Origin: Streptomyces chattanoogensis
Lineage (GTDB): Bacteria > Actinomycetota > Actinomycetes > Streptomycetales > Streptomycetaceae
NCBI RefSeq assembly: GCF_001294335.1
Contig: NZ_LGKG01000196.1
Coordinates: 186,001-250,000 of the forward strand
Direction: 5' to 3'
Length of the DNA stretch: 64,000 nt
Part shown: positions 1 through 7,823 of the stretch, in pieces
How positions within the stretch are numbered: position 1 is the first letter of the stretch
Layout: each line of letters begins with the position of its first letter
Translations under genes and position numbers: made by a program
The notes under the pieces: generated by a model
Seen by the model: the letters and a program-made list of their open reading frames with translations, nothing else
Told to the model about the DNA's origin: nothing
The model's database searches: none

Positions 1-2
1 TC

Positions 3-482
3 GACCCGCACGACTCTCTCGCCTTGGCCCGCGCCGAGGTCCTGGAGGAGGGGCTCAGACTCCCCTGCCCGGTCCCCGGCCGCCGCCCGCTCCAGCCGTA
101 CGGCTTCTACCAGCTGGAACGGACCCGCGTCGTCGGCCACAGCGGGTCCGTCAAGGGCGTGGAGTTCCTGTCGACCGACCGCACCGCGATACGCAGGGCC
201 GCGGAGCACCAGCTGGGCGAGTGGCTGGCCGACAGCGGCACGGGCCTGGACGAGGACTTCGCGCTGCGGACCTGGCAGCCCGGGGAGGAGCCGGGGAAGT
301 CGCCGGGCCGGACGTTCTACGCCGACCTGCGCCAGGCTGCGATGCAGGCACCGGACGGCCGGCACGTCGTCGACTGGTCGACGGCACCCCTGCCCGATCT
401 CCGCCACCCCCTCCCCGTCGGCCTCCCGATCCGCTGGTACGGCACCTGGCACTTCTACGGCGAGACCGAGTACGACGACTGA
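3..482 (+). CDS. 3' end of an uncharacterised protein (5' truncated by the window)
   Basis: The frame is open from the first bases of the window (D-P-H-D-S-L-A-L...) to the TGA at 482, so the true start probably lies upstream; the first in-frame start-like codon inside the window is TTG at 24. The visible 159 residues are rich in W, R and acidic residues and end in W-H-F-Y-G-E-T-E-Y-D-D. There is no signal peptide, transmembrane segment or motif I recognise. It converges on glyS, and the strong hairpin at 532-571 lies between the two genes. Function unknown. Confidence 0.6.
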   Translation, partial: DPHDSLALARAEVLEEGLRLPCPVPGRRPLQPYGFYQLERTRVVGHSGSVKGVEFLSTDRTAIRRAAEHQLGEWLADSGTGLDEDFALRTWQPGEEPGKSPGRTFYADLRQAAMQAPDGRHVVDWSTAPLPDLRHPLPVGLPIRWYGTWHFYGETEYDD

Positions 483-531
483 GCGCTGCTCCTGAAAACC
501 GCTGCTCCTGGACACCCACGCGCACACAAAA

Positions 532-571
532 GCGCCGGCCGGGCCCGAACGTATCCGGGCCCGGCCGGCGC
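532..571. terminator. bidirectional terminator between the convergent unknown gene and glyS
   Basis: A perfect 16-bp inverted repeat (GCGCCGGCCGGGCCCG at 532-547, its complement at 556-571) encloses an 8-nt loop. It is preceded by AAAA on the + side, which reads as TTTT on the glyS strand. It lies just downstream of the glyS stop. Confidence 0.85.
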
Positions 572-589
572 CTCGTGAACGCCGAAGGA

Positions 590-1972
590 TCAGCAGCCGA
601 GCAGTCGGCCGCCCAGGTACGACTGGATCTGGTCCAGGCTGACCCGCTCCTGCTTCATGGTGTCGCGCTCGCGCACCGTGACGGCGTTGTCGTCGAGGGT
701 GTCGAAGTCGACGGTGACGCAGAACGGCGTGCCGATCTCGTCCTGGCGGCGGTAGCGGCGGCCGATGGCGCCCGCGTCGTCGAACTCGATGTTCCAGTTC
801 TTGCGCAGGTCCGCGGCGAGCCCCTTGGCCTTCGGGGACAGCTGCGGGTTGCGGGACAGCGGCAGAACCGCGACCTTGACCGGCGCCAGGCGGTGGTCGA
901 GGCGCATGACCGTGCGCTTCTCCATCTTGCCCTTGGCGTTGGGGGCCTCGTCCTCGGTGTACGCGTCGAGCAGGAAGGCGAGCATCGCCCGGCCGACACC
1001 GGCCGCCGGCTCGATGACGTACGGGGTGTAGCGCTCGCCGGCCTCCTGGTCGAAGTAGGAGAGGTCCTGGCCGGAGGCCTTGGAGTGCGCGGTGAGGTCG
1101 TAGTCCGTGCGGTTGGCGACACCCTCCAGCTCGCCCCACTCCGAGCCGCCGAACTGGAAGCGGTACTCGATGTCAGCGGTCCGCTTGGAGTAGTGGGACA
1201 GCTTCTCCTTGGGGTGCTCGTACCAGCGGATGTTCTCCTCGCGGATGCCGAGGTCGCGGTACCAGTTCCAGCGCTGCTCCATCCAGTACTCCTGCCACTG
1301 CTCGTCCTCGCCCGGCTTGACGAAGAACTCCATCTCCATCTGCTCGAACTCGCGGGTGCGGAAGATGAAGTTGCCCGGAGTGATCTCGTTCCGGAAGGAC
1401 TTGCCCATCTGCGCGATGCCGAACGGCGGCTTCTTGCGCGAGGTCTGCTGGACCTGGGCGAAGTTGGTGAAGATGCCCTGTGCGGTCTCGGGGCGCAGGT
1501 AGGCGACCGAGGCGGTGTCCTGGGACGGGCCGAGGTGGGTGGAGAGCAGACCGGAGAACTGCTTGGGCTCGGTGAAGCCGCCCTTGTTGCCGCAGTGCGG
1601 GCAGTTGACGTCGGCGAGGCCGTTCTCGGGGAGCCTGCCGTGCTTGGCCTCGTACGCCTCCTCCAGGTGGTCGGCGCGGAAGCGCTTGTGGCAGGAGGTG
1701 CACTCGGTCAGCGGGTCGGTGAAGGTGGCGACGTGGCCGGACGCCTGCCACACCTCGGGGGCCAGGATCACCGACGAGTCGAGACCGACGACGTCCTCGC
1801 GCGAGGTGACCATGTTGCGCCACCACTGGCGCTTGATGTTCTCCTTGAGCTCGACGCCCAGCGGACCGTAGTCCCAGGCAGCACGGGAGCCACCGTAGAT
1901 CTCACTGCAGGGGTAGACGAAGCCACGGCGCTTGCTCAGGCTGACGATGGTATCGATCTTGTCGGCGGCCAC
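590..1972 (-). CDS. glyS: glycyl-tRNA synthetase (alpha2, class II)
   Basis: Charges tRNA-Gly with glycine in the cytoplasm. The 460-residue length and layout fit the homodimeric bacterial/eukaryotic-type class II enzyme. An N-terminal [13 protein letters not shown] segment is followed by a zinc-binding-like region (C-T-S-C-H near residue 90, C-P-H-C-G near 125). Class II motif 2 is at [10 protein letters not shown], motif 3 is near G-V-G-R-A-M-L-A-F, and a C-terminal anticodon-binding domain follows. The start is GTG at 1972 (V-A-A-D-K-I-D-T). It is transcribed divergently from the zinc uptake genes, with about 140 bp between them. Confidence 0.97.
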   Translation of the reverse strand: MAADKIDTIVSLSKRRGFVYPCSEIYGGSRAAWDYGPLGVELKENIKRQWWRNMVTSREDVVGLDSSVILAPEVWQASGHVATFTDPLTECTSCHKRFRADHLEEAYEAKHGRLPENGLADVNCPHCGNKGGFTEPKQFSGLLSTHLGPSQDTASVAYLRPETAQGIFTNFAQVQQTSRKKPPFGIAQMGKSFRNEITPGNFIFRTREFEQMEMEFFVKPGEDEQWQEYWMEQRWNWYRDLGIREENIRWYEHPKEKLSHYSKRTADIEYRFQFGGSEWGELEGVANRTDYDLTAHSKASGQDLSYFDQEAGERYTPYVIEPAAGVGRAMLAFLLDAYTEDEAPNAKGKMEKRTVMRLDHRLAPVKVAVLPLSRNPQLSPKAKGLAADLRKNWNIEFDDAGAIGRRYRRQDEIGTPFCVTVDFDTLDDNAVTVRERDTMKQERVSLDQIQSYLGGRLLGC

Positions 1973-2114
1973 GGTGCTCTCTTCATTACGACGACGAACA
2001 GCGAATGATTCAGGTTACCGGCGGGCGTACCCCCCGGACCAAATCGGTTCCGGCCGCCCCTGTCGCACCGCTCACACCCGGCCTGACGCCGTTGACAATC
2101 GTTTCCATCTTTGT

Positions 2115-2129
2115 TGAAAATGACTGTCA
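2115..2129 (+). promoter_or_regulatory. Zur-box-like operator over the znuA start
   Basis: TGAAAATGACTGTCA is a 7-1-7 imperfect palindrome resembling the AT-rich Zur box known upstream of Streptomyces zinc uptake genes. It stands out in a GC-rich background and overlaps the candidate znuA start codons (ATG 2120 and 2129). A TTGACA hexamer at 2092-2097 could be the -35 element. With a -10 inside or just before the box, the transcript would be leaderless or nearly so, and bound Zur would block it. The zur gene is in the same cluster. Inferred from pattern and context. Confidence 0.7.
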
Positions 2130-3091
2130 TGAACATACGCCGTCAGATATCCACCGCCGTCGTCGCCGGAGCGTCGGTGCTCGGCCTGCTGGCCCTCTCC
2201 GCCTGCTCCGCCCACGGCACCGGGCGCACGGATGACGGCAAGCTGCGGGTGACGGCGTCCTTCTATCCCATGGAATTCCTCGCCGAGCAGATCGGCGGCA
2301 AGCACGTCGAGGTGGCCAACCTCACCAAGCCGGGTGTCGAGCCGCACGACCTGGAGCTCAACCCGAGGCAGACCGGCGAGCTCGGCGAGTCCGGCGCGGT
2401 CGTCTACCTCAAGGGTCTGCAGCCCGCCGTGGACGAGGCGATCAAGCAGTCCGGCGTCAAGAACGTCCTCGACGCCGCCTCCACCACCTCCCTCGAAGCG
2501 CACGGCACCGAGGTCGACGGCCACCACCACACCACCGGCGACAACCACTCGCACTCCGAGGCCGAGGGCGGCAAGGACCCGCACATCTGGCTCGACCCCG
2601 TGAAGTTCGCCGAGGCCGCCAAGGGCGTGGGCAAGACCCTCGCCAAGGCCGACCCGGACCACCGGGCCGACTACCGGAAGAACACCGACGCCCTGGTGAA
2701 GAAGCTCGAGGGGCTGGACAGGGAATTCAAGGACGGGCTGACGAAGCGGTCCTCCGACACCTTCATCACCACCCACGCCGCCTTCGGCTACCTCGCCGAG
2801 CGCTACGGGCTGACCGAGGAGGCCATCAGCGGCCTCGACCCGGAGTCCGAGCCCAGCGCCCACCGCATCAAGGACCTGCACATCCTCGCCGAGAAGCACC
2901 ACGTCTCCACGGTCTTCTTCGAGACGATCGCCAACCCGGCCACCGCCAAGGCCCTGGCCGGCGATCTCCATCTGAAGACCGATGTCCTCGACCCGCTCGA
3001 GGGGATCACGGGCAAGTCCCGCGGCAAGGACTACTTCGGCGTGCAGCGCGCCAACCTCGCCGCCCTCCAGAAGGCCCTCGGCAGCAAGTGA
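2129..3091 (+). CDS. znuA: zinc ABC transporter, substrate-binding lipoprotein
   Basis: Captures Zn(II) outside the membrane and delivers it to the ZnuB permease. A Sec signal ends in a lipobox (L-S-A-C near residue 26), so it should be membrane-anchored. The cluster A-I fold is recognisable: F-Y-P-M-E-F near the start, the G-V-E-P-H-D-L-E ligand motif, a His-rich loop (G-H-H-H-T-T-G-D-N-H-S-H-S), D-P-H-I-W-L-D-P, T-H-A-A-F-G-Y-L and the C-terminal E-T-I-A-N-P. ATG 2129 gives a normal signal peptide; ATG 2120 and TTG 2111 are possible alternatives. The adjacent Zur-like box suggests derepression under zinc limitation. Confidence 0.93.
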   Translation: MNIRRQISTAVVAGASVLGLLALSACSAHGTGRTDDGKLRVTASFYPMEFLAEQIGGKHVEVANLTKPGVEPHDLELNPRQTGELGESGAVVYLKGLQPAVDEAIKQSGVKNVLDAASTTSLEAHGTEVDGHHHTTGDNHSHSEAEGGKDPHIWLDPVKFAEAAKGVGKTLAKADPDHRADYRKNTDALVKKLEGLDREFKDGLTKRSSDTFITTHAAFGYLAERYGLTEEAISGLDPESEPSAHRIKDLHILAEKHHVSTVFFETIANPATAKALAGDLHLKTDVLDPLEGITGKSRGKDYFGVQRANLAALQKALGSK

Positions 3092-3123
3092 CGCACAGCG
3101 CACCGCCCATGACGGAGGTCACC

Positions 3124-3891
3124 ATGCACCAGCCGGTTATCGATCTGCGCGGCGCCACCGCGTCCCTGGGCGCCCGCCCCGTCCTGCGCGGCGTCGACCT
3201 GACCGTCCGCGCCGGCGAGGTCGTCGCCCTGCTCGGCGCCAACGGTTCCGGCAAGTCCACCGCCGTACGGTCGGTGATCGGCCAGGTGCCGCTCACCGGC
3301 GGCGAGCTGTCCCTCTTCGGTACGGAGTTCCGCCGCTTCCGGGACTGGGCCCGCATCGGCTATGTCCCGCAGCGCACCACCGCCTCCAGCGGCGTCCCGG
3401 CCACCGTCCGCGAGGTCGTCACGGCCGGCCGGCTGGCCCGTACGAAGCTGGGCGTGCTGCGCAAGGCCGACCGGGCCGCCGTGCACCGCGCCCTGGAGCT
3501 GGTGGGCATGGCGGACCGCGCCAAGGACTCCGTCAACGCGCTTTCCGGCGGCCAGCACCAGCGGGTGCTGATAGCCCGCGCCCTGGCGGGCGAACCGGAA
3601 CTGCTGATCATGGACGAGCCGATGGCCGGCGTGGACCTCGCCAGCCAGGAGGTCCTGGCGAGCGCCCTGCGCGAACAGGTCGGCCGCGGTGCCACGGTCC
3701 TGCTCGTCCTGCACGAGCTGGGCCCGCTGGAGCCGCTGATCGACCGCGCGGTGGTGCTGCGCGACGGCTGCGTCGTCCACGACGGCCCGCCGCCGGAGGC
3801 CGTCGGCCAGCACGCGCTGCCCGGCCACGACCATGTCCACCCGCACGCCGACGCCGCCGCGGAGCCGATCCGCACCGGCCTGCTCAGCTAG
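3124..3891 (+). CDS. znuC: zinc ABC transporter, ATP-binding protein
   Basis: Powers zinc import with ZnuA and ZnuB. Walker A is G-A-N-G-S-G-K-S-T, the signature is L-S-G-G-Q-H-Q-R, Walker B is L-L-I-M-D-E-P and the switch His is in V-L-H-E-L. The C-terminus is His-rich (H-A-L-P-G-H-D-H-V-H-P-H), common in zinc importer ATPases. ATG 3124 is chosen because GGAGG (3114-3118) sits 5 nt upstream; an upstream ATG at 3088 lacks such a site. It is 32 nt downstream of znuA and 10 nt upstream of znuB, so one operon is likely. 255 residues. Confidence 0.94.
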   Translation: MHQPVIDLRGATASLGARPVLRGVDLTVRAGEVVALLGANGSGKSTAVRSVIGQVPLTGGELSLFGTEFRRFRDWARIGYVPQRTTASSGVPATVREVVTAGRLARTKLGVLRKADRAAVHRALELVGMADRAKDSVNALSGGQHQRVLIARALAGEPELLIMDEPMAGVDLASQEVLASALREQVGRGATVLLVLHELGPLEPLIDRAVVLRDGCVVHDGPPPEAVGQHALPGHDHVHPHADAAAEPIRTGLLS

Positions 3892-3901
3892 GGGCCCCAC
3901 C

Positions 3902-4795
3902 GTGGAAATCCTCGACTACGCCTTTATGCAGCGGGCCCTGCTCGCCGCCCTGATCGTCGGCGTCACCGCACCGGCCATCGGCATCTACCTCGTCCAGCGC
4001 CGCCAGGCCCTGATGGGCGACGGCATCGGCCATGTCGCCCTCACCGGCGTCGGCCTGGGCTTCCTGCTCAACTTCAGCCCGGTCTGGGTCGCCACCGCCG
4101 TCGCCGCGCTCGGCTCGGTCGTCATGGAGCTGATCCGCTGGTACGGGAAGACCCGCGGCGACCTCGCACTGGCCATGCTGTTCTACGGCGGTATGGCGGG
4201 CGGCGTGATGCTGATGAGCCTCTCCGACGCGGGCTCCACCGCCAACCTCAGCAGCTACCTCTTCGGTTCGATCACCACGGTCTCGCCGGAGGACATGACG
4301 ACCATCTGCATCCTCGCCGCGCTGGTCCTGGTGATCACCGTCGGGCTGCGCCGCCAGCTGTTCGCGGTCTGCCAGGACGAGGAGTTCGCCCGGGTGACCG
4401 GCCTGCCCGTGCGGCTGCTGAACCTCCTTGTCGCCGTCACCGCCGCGGTCACCGTCACCGTCGCCATGCGCGTCGTCGGCCTGCTGATGGTCAGCGCGCT
4501 GATGGTGATCCCGGTCGCGGCCGCCCAGCAGATCAGCCGCAGCTTCGCGGTGACCTTCGCGGCGGCCCTCGGCATCGGCGTCACGGTCACCCTCACCGGC
4601 ACCGCGACCTCCTTCTACGCGGACGTCCCGGCCGGCGCGACCATCGTGCTCTTCGCCATCGCCGTCTTCGTGATCCTCACGGCCCTCGCCGCGCCACTGG
4701 CGAAAAAGCGCGCCAGGGCTGCCGCGAAGGCGGGCAAGGGGTGCACCCTGGAGGTACCCGGCAGCCGGACCCCGGCCGACGACGTCAGCGTGTGA
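3902..4795 (+). CDS. znuB: zinc ABC transporter, permease (ABC-3 family)
   Basis: Integral membrane channel of the zinc importer. The 297 residues hold about eight hydrophobic segments and family signatures: Q-R-R-Q-A-L-M-G-D-G-I-G-H after the first helix, Y-G-G-M-A-G-G-V, and A-M-R-V-V-G-L-L-M-V-S-A-L-M-V-I-P-V-A-A-A. The GTG at 3902 lies 10 nt past the znuC stop. The C-terminal tail after the last helix is basic and cytoplasmic. Substrate specificity is inferred from the neighbouring znuA His loop and zur; manganese-type ABC-3 permeases look similar. Confidence 0.93.
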   Translation: MEILDYAFMQRALLAALIVGVTAPAIGIYLVQRRQALMGDGIGHVALTGVGLGFLLNFSPVWVATAVAALGSVVMELIRWYGKTRGDLALAMLFYGGMAGGVMLMSLSDAGSTANLSSYLFGSITTVSPEDMTTICILAALVLVITVGLRRQLFAVCQDEEFARVTGLPVRLLNLLVAVTAAVTVTVAMRVVGLLMVSALMVIPVAAAQQISRSFAVTFAAALGIGVTVTLTGTATSFYADVPAGATIVLFAIAVFVILTALAAPLAKKRARAAAKAGKGCTLEVPGSRTPADDVSV

Positions 4796-4846
4796 CGACA
4801 CCATCACCTGGCACAATGGCCGACGCACGGGCAGGGGGAAACGTGC

Positions 4847-4876
4847 AGGGGAATTCCTGAAGCCCTGGATTCCCCT
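4847..4876 (+). other. imperfect inverted repeat between znuB and zur
   Basis: AGGGGAATTCC (4847-4857) faces GGATTCCCCT (4867-4876) across a 9-nt loop, with one bulged base. It lies in the 104-nt gap before zur. It could be an RNA hairpin separating znu from zur expression or a protein site. There is no T-tract after it, so I do not call it a terminator. Confidence 0.3.
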
Positions 4877-4899
4877 CCTGACGTCCTAGGGAGGCAACG

Positions 4900-5343
4900 G
4901 TGGCGACGAGCGCGGGATCTCCGGTACGCGGCCGGTCGACGCGGCAGCGCACCGCGGTGTCGGCCGCACTCGACGAGGTCGATGAGTTCCGCAGTGCGCA
5001 GGAACTCCACGACATGCTCAAGCACCGGGGCGATTCGGTCGGGCTGACCACCGTGTACCGAACGCTCCAGTCGCTGGCCGACGCCGGCGAGGTCGACGTC
5101 CTGCGCACCAGCGACGGCGAGGCCGTCTACCGCCGGTGCAGCACCGACGACCACCATCACCACCTGGTGTGCCGGACCTGCGGCAAGGCCGTCGAGGTCG
5201 AGGGCCCCGCGGTCGAGAAGTGGGCCGACCAGATCGCCGCCGAGCACGGCTTCCAGGATGTGGCGCACACCATCGAGATCTTCGGTACGTGCGGTGACTG
5301 CGCCGCCGCCAAGCAGTCCGCCAAGCAGTCCGGACGGGACTAG
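4900..5343 (+). CDS. zur: zinc uptake regulator, Fur family
   Basis: Zinc-responsive dimeric repressor, presumably of the upstream znu operon. The N-terminal winged helix contains F-R-S-A-Q-E-L-H-D-M-L and G-L-T-T-V-Y-R-T-L-Q. The metal-binding part has H-H-H-H-L-V-C-R-T-C-G-K and the C-terminal C-G-D-C, forming the structural CxxC/CxxC zinc site with His ligands. Its length of 147 residues is normal for the family. The start is GTG 4900 (V-A-T-S-A-G-S), preceded by GGGAGG at 4889-4894. Assigned to Zur rather than Fur or Nur because it is adjacent to znuACB. Confidence 0.93.
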   Translation: MATSAGSPVRGRSTRQRTAVSAALDEVDEFRSAQELHDMLKHRGDSVGLTTVYRTLQSLADAGEVDVLRTSDGEAVYRRCSTDDHHHHLVCRTCGKAVEVEGPAVEKWADQIAAEHGFQDVAHTIEIFGTCGDCAAAKQSAKQSGRD

Positions 5344-5376
5344 CGGCACCGACCCACGGCACAGGAACAAGCCAGG

Positions 5377-5405
5377 GGGCCGCCTTCCGGACAGGGAGGC
5401 GGCCC
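5377..5405 (+). terminator. zur terminator
   Basis: GGGCCGCCT (5377-5385) pairs with AGGCGGCCC (5397-5405) across an 11-nt loop and is followed by TTTA. It starts 34 nt after the zur stop. Confidence 0.8.
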
Positions 5406-5522
5406 TTTACCGTTTCCTGAAAGTCCCCTGTCGGTTGTCAGGTGCACGATGCTGTTAGCCTGCGTAAAGAAGGCGACAAGAGGTACCAGCGCAGTTCGGT
5501 ACGCATCACACGGGGGGTAGCA

Positions 5523-5888
5523 GTGGGTCTTCTCGGGGACATCGGGGATCTTGTAGACGACGGCAAGAAGCTGGTCGGCGACGTCGTCGAGGTCGGCAAG
5601 GACATCATGATGGCGCCGGCCGAGATCGCGCACTGGGTGCTGGGCGAGATGTTCGGCGGCAGCGACGCCGACCTGCAGAAGATCGCGGCCGAGCTGGAGA
5701 AGCTGAGCAAGGAGCTGGAGGGACTGACCAAGGAGGTCAACTCCGTGCTCCACAACATCACCTGGCACGGCCCGGCGTCCGACGCCTTCGTCGCCGTCGC
5801 CAACGGCCGCGTCAAGGAGATGAACAAGATCTCCGACGATCTGTCGACGCTGGGCAAGTCGGTCACCCGGCTGTCCGAGGTCTACTGA
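5523..5888 (+). CDS. small helical WXG-like protein
   Basis: 121 residues, strongly alpha-helical, with a charged coiled-coil segment rich in L-x-K-E-L-E/G near residues 60-80. A W-H-G-P-A-S-D-A-F turn near residue 88 resembles the W-x-G hinge of WXG100/ESX-type proteins. I take GTG 5523 because G-rich sequence (GGGGGG at 5511-5516) precedes it and the protein then begins V-G-L-L-G-D-I-G; a longer reading from ATG 5442 has no supporting site. It precedes a coiled-coil NlpC/P60 gene, and the pair could be a secreted effector unit. No type VII secretion genes are in view. Function inferred only. Confidence 0.6.
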   Translation: MGLLGDIGDLVDDGKKLVGDVVEVGKDIMMAPAEIAHWVLGEMFGGSDADLQKIAAELEKLSKELEGLTKEVNSVLHNITWHGPASDAFVAVANGRVKEMNKISDDLSTLGKSVTRLSEVY

Positions 5889-5948
5889 CGGCCGGGCCGA
5901 CTGACGGCCGGGCCTCCTGACGGCCAGGGCTACTGACGGCCCGTCACC
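5885..5948 (+). repeat. four tandem 16-bp repeats (CTGACGGCC...)
   Basis: CTGACGGCC begins at 5885, 5901, 5917 and 5933, exactly 16 bp apart. The last seven bases of each unit are degenerate (GGGCCGA, GGGCCTC, AGGGCTA, CGTCACC). The first copy contains the TGA stop of the WXG-like gene. The array fills most of the gap before the next start at 5986. Confidence 0.85.
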
Positions 5949-5985
5949 TTCTTCTCTTCACTGCTTCACCACGGGGGTTGCACTC

Positions 5986-7053
5986 ATGGCACGCGATGCG
6001 TTCGGCGCCGAAATGGCGGAACTCGAAAAGATCGAGAAGGACTGGCGCTCGGCCAGCAAGCACATGGTCGAGCTGAGCCAGCGGCTGGGCGAGCTCAAGA
6101 TGACGCTGTTCAAGGCGGCGTCGATCGACCTCGCGGCGTCGCCGCTCGCCTCGATCCCCGGCTTCGGCATCGCCTACCAGGTGGTCTCCGACGTGAAGGA
6201 CATCGCGGACGCCGCCGAGCGCCTCGAGGAAGACAAGAAAAAGCTGCTCGAGGAGCTGGAGCAGGACGCCGAGAAGATCAAGAAGGTCAAGGCCGAGTAC
6301 GAGGCCAACGAGAAGAAGATCGAGGAACACCTCAAGAAGCTCAAGAAAGAGCACCACGACGGCGGCTCCAAGTCGCCCCACACCGGCCTGCAGGGTGCCG
6401 GGGGCGGAGGCGGTGGCGGTGGTGGCGGCACCGGTGGCGGTGGCGGTGGCGCCGGCGGCGGCGGCAACGGTGGTGGTGGCGCCGGTGGCGGTGGCGGCGC
6501 CGGTGGACCGGCCCCCGACAAGGGGACCGGCGACGGCAAGTGGGAGACGAAGGGCGACTGGGACGCCTGGTCGCCGGGCAAGCACCACACGACCACCGGC
6601 GCGGGCGTCCAGGACGCCCCGGACACCTCCGGCCTGCCGAAGGAGCGCAAGGACATCATCGACCGCGCCCTGGAGCGGGTGAAGCACCGCATCGGCTACA
6701 GCCAGTCGGCCACCACCAACGGCTACCGCGACGACTGCTCGGGCTTCGTCTCCGCCGCCTGGGGTCTGCAGCCTCCGGGTCTGAACACCTACGGCCTGAT
6801 GGAGAACAACGTCTCCCACCAGATCACCAAGGACGATCTGCAGCCGGGCGACGCCCTGATCGCCGGCGACCACACCGTCATGTTCGGCGGCTGGGCCGAC
6901 GAGGCGCACACCAAGTACATCGCGCTGGAGGACAACGGCTCCCAGGGCACCGTCTCGCACGTCATCCCGTACCCGTACTACTCGGGCGACGCCGCGCACG
7001 AGAGGTCCATCGGCAAGCCGTACGTGCCCTACCGCCTCAACGGCCTCAAGTGA
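5986..7053 (+). CDS. coiled-coil protein with Gly-rich linker and NlpC/P60-like C-terminal domain
   Basis: Probable cell-wall hydrolase or secreted effector. Residues 1-125 form a long helical, Lys/Glu-rich coiled coil with a short hydrophobic stretch near 45-70. Residues about 137-175 are an almost pure Gly/Ala linker. The C-terminal 140 residues contain D-D-C-S-G-F-V-S-A-A-W (catalytic Cys), P-G-D-A-L-I-A-G-D-H-T-V-M-F (catalytic His) and A-L-E-D-N-G-S, as in NlpC/P60 peptidases. There is no classical signal peptide, so export would need another route. A type VII-like route fits the WXG-like neighbour upstream, but this is inference. 355 residues. Confidence 0.7.
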   Translation: MARDAFGAEMAELEKIEKDWRSASKHMVELSQRLGELKMTLFKAASIDLAASPLASIPGFGIAYQVVSDVKDIADAAERLEEDKKKLLEELEQDAEKIKKVKAEYEANEKKIEEHLKKLKKEHHDGGSKSPHTGLQGAGGGGGGGGGGTGGGGGGAGGGGNGGGGAGGGGGAGGPAPDKGTGDGKWETKGDWDAWSPGKHHTTTGAGVQDAPDTSGLPKERKDIIDRALERVKHRIGYSQSATTNGYRDDCSGFVSAAWGLQPPGLNTYGLMENNVSHQITKDDLQPGDALIAGDHTVMFGGWADEAHTKYIALEDNGSQGTVSHVIPYPYYSGDAAHERSIGKPYVPYRLNGLK

Positions 7054-7137
7054 TCTTCCGCACGGACAGCTGATCCCCCGTACGAGTCTCCGGTCCCCGC
7101 AGGAGCCTCAGACCCACCGACGAGAGAGAACGCCTGC

Positions 7138-7734
7138 ATGTTCCCCCGCCGCCTGCTCGCCGCAGCCGCCGTCGCTGCGGCGCTGGCCACGCTCACCTCC
7201 TGCAAGGGCGAGGACGACGCCAAGGCCGATGCCCCGGAGTCATCCGCGTCCCCCGTGCCCGCGAAGTCCAGGACGGCCGACCCGTCGGCCGCCCCCAGCG
7301 CCTCGGCTTCGGCCTCGGCCTCGTCCCAGGCCTCGCCGCCGAGCGACCCGGCGCCCGGCACGGGAGAGCCGACCTTCGACTGCACACCCCGCAAGCTCGC
7401 CAAGGGCCACCGGATGGTGCAGATCACGGGCGCGCCGTCCGGCGGCGCGCTGCTCGCCAAGGAGGCGAAGTTCGCCTGCGATCCCAACGGCGGGGGCTAT
7501 GCGGGGACGGGGAAGGCCGCCCGCTTCCGGCTGGCCTCGGGGGCCACGGCCGAGCTGGCCATCGGGGCGGTCGACCACCGCAAGGTGACCGTCGCCCAGC
7601 TGACCGAGCACGTCAACGCCTGCCTGAAGCACGAGCCCGTCAAGCAGCCGCTGATGTGCAGCGGGGACATCTACGAGCTCACCGTGACCGGGTCCGGTGA
7701 CGTCTCGCACGTCAGCGAGGTCTGGCACCCCTGA
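7138..7734 (+). CDS. lipoprotein with four conserved cysteines, function unknown
   Basis: 198 residues. A signal peptide ends in L-T-S-C near residue 21 (lipobox). A Ser/Ala/Pro-rich spacer to about residue 80 is followed by a globular part with Cys at F-D-C-T, K-F-A-C-D, V-N-A-C-L and L-M-C-S-G. The arrangement C...G-H-R-M-V-Q-I...C...H-V-N-A-C...C resembles the lipoprotein at 24290-24946 (C...G-H-Q-L-M-Q-V...C...H-L-K-T-C...C), so the two look like distant paralogues. It follows the NlpC/P60 gene by 84 nt on the same strand. Confidence 0.75.
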   Translation: MFPRRLLAAAAVAAALATLTSCKGEDDAKADAPESSASPVPAKSRTADPSAAPSASASASASSQASPPSDPAPGTGEPTFDCTPRKLAKGHRMVQITGAPSGGALLAKEAKFACDPNGGGYAGTGKAARFRLASGATAELAIGAVDHRKVTVAQLTEHVNACLKHEPVKQPLMCSGDIYELTVTGSGDVSHVSEVWHP

Positions 7735-7761
7735 CGCGCTCTGACGCTCCCTGACAACGGC

Positions 7762-7799
7762 TGCGGCCCGGCTCCCCCACTGCGGGAAGCCGGGCCGCA
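7762..7799. terminator. bidirectional terminator, lipoprotein gene / uppS
   Basis: TGCGGCCCGGCT (7762-7773) and AGCCGGGCCGCA (7788-7799) form a 12-bp perfect stem with a 14-nt loop between convergent genes. Confidence 0.8.
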
Positions 7800-7823
7800 C
7801 CGCTGTACGCCGCCTGTCTCGCC

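Noticed and set aside
221..2008. Long + strand open frame of 595 codons across glyS
   Set aside because: It is the antisense shadow of glyS, produced by high GC at third positions. Its protein is low-complexity V/L/G/A/R sequence with no motif, while the opposite strand encodes an unmistakable synthetase.
5435..5461. Further RecA-NDp-type promoter at TTGTCAGGTGCACGAT before the WXG-like gene
   Set aside because: TTGTCA and CACGAT both occur, but the spacing is wrong (no N8) and the GTG part is shifted, so it does not match the pattern of the three paralogue promoters.
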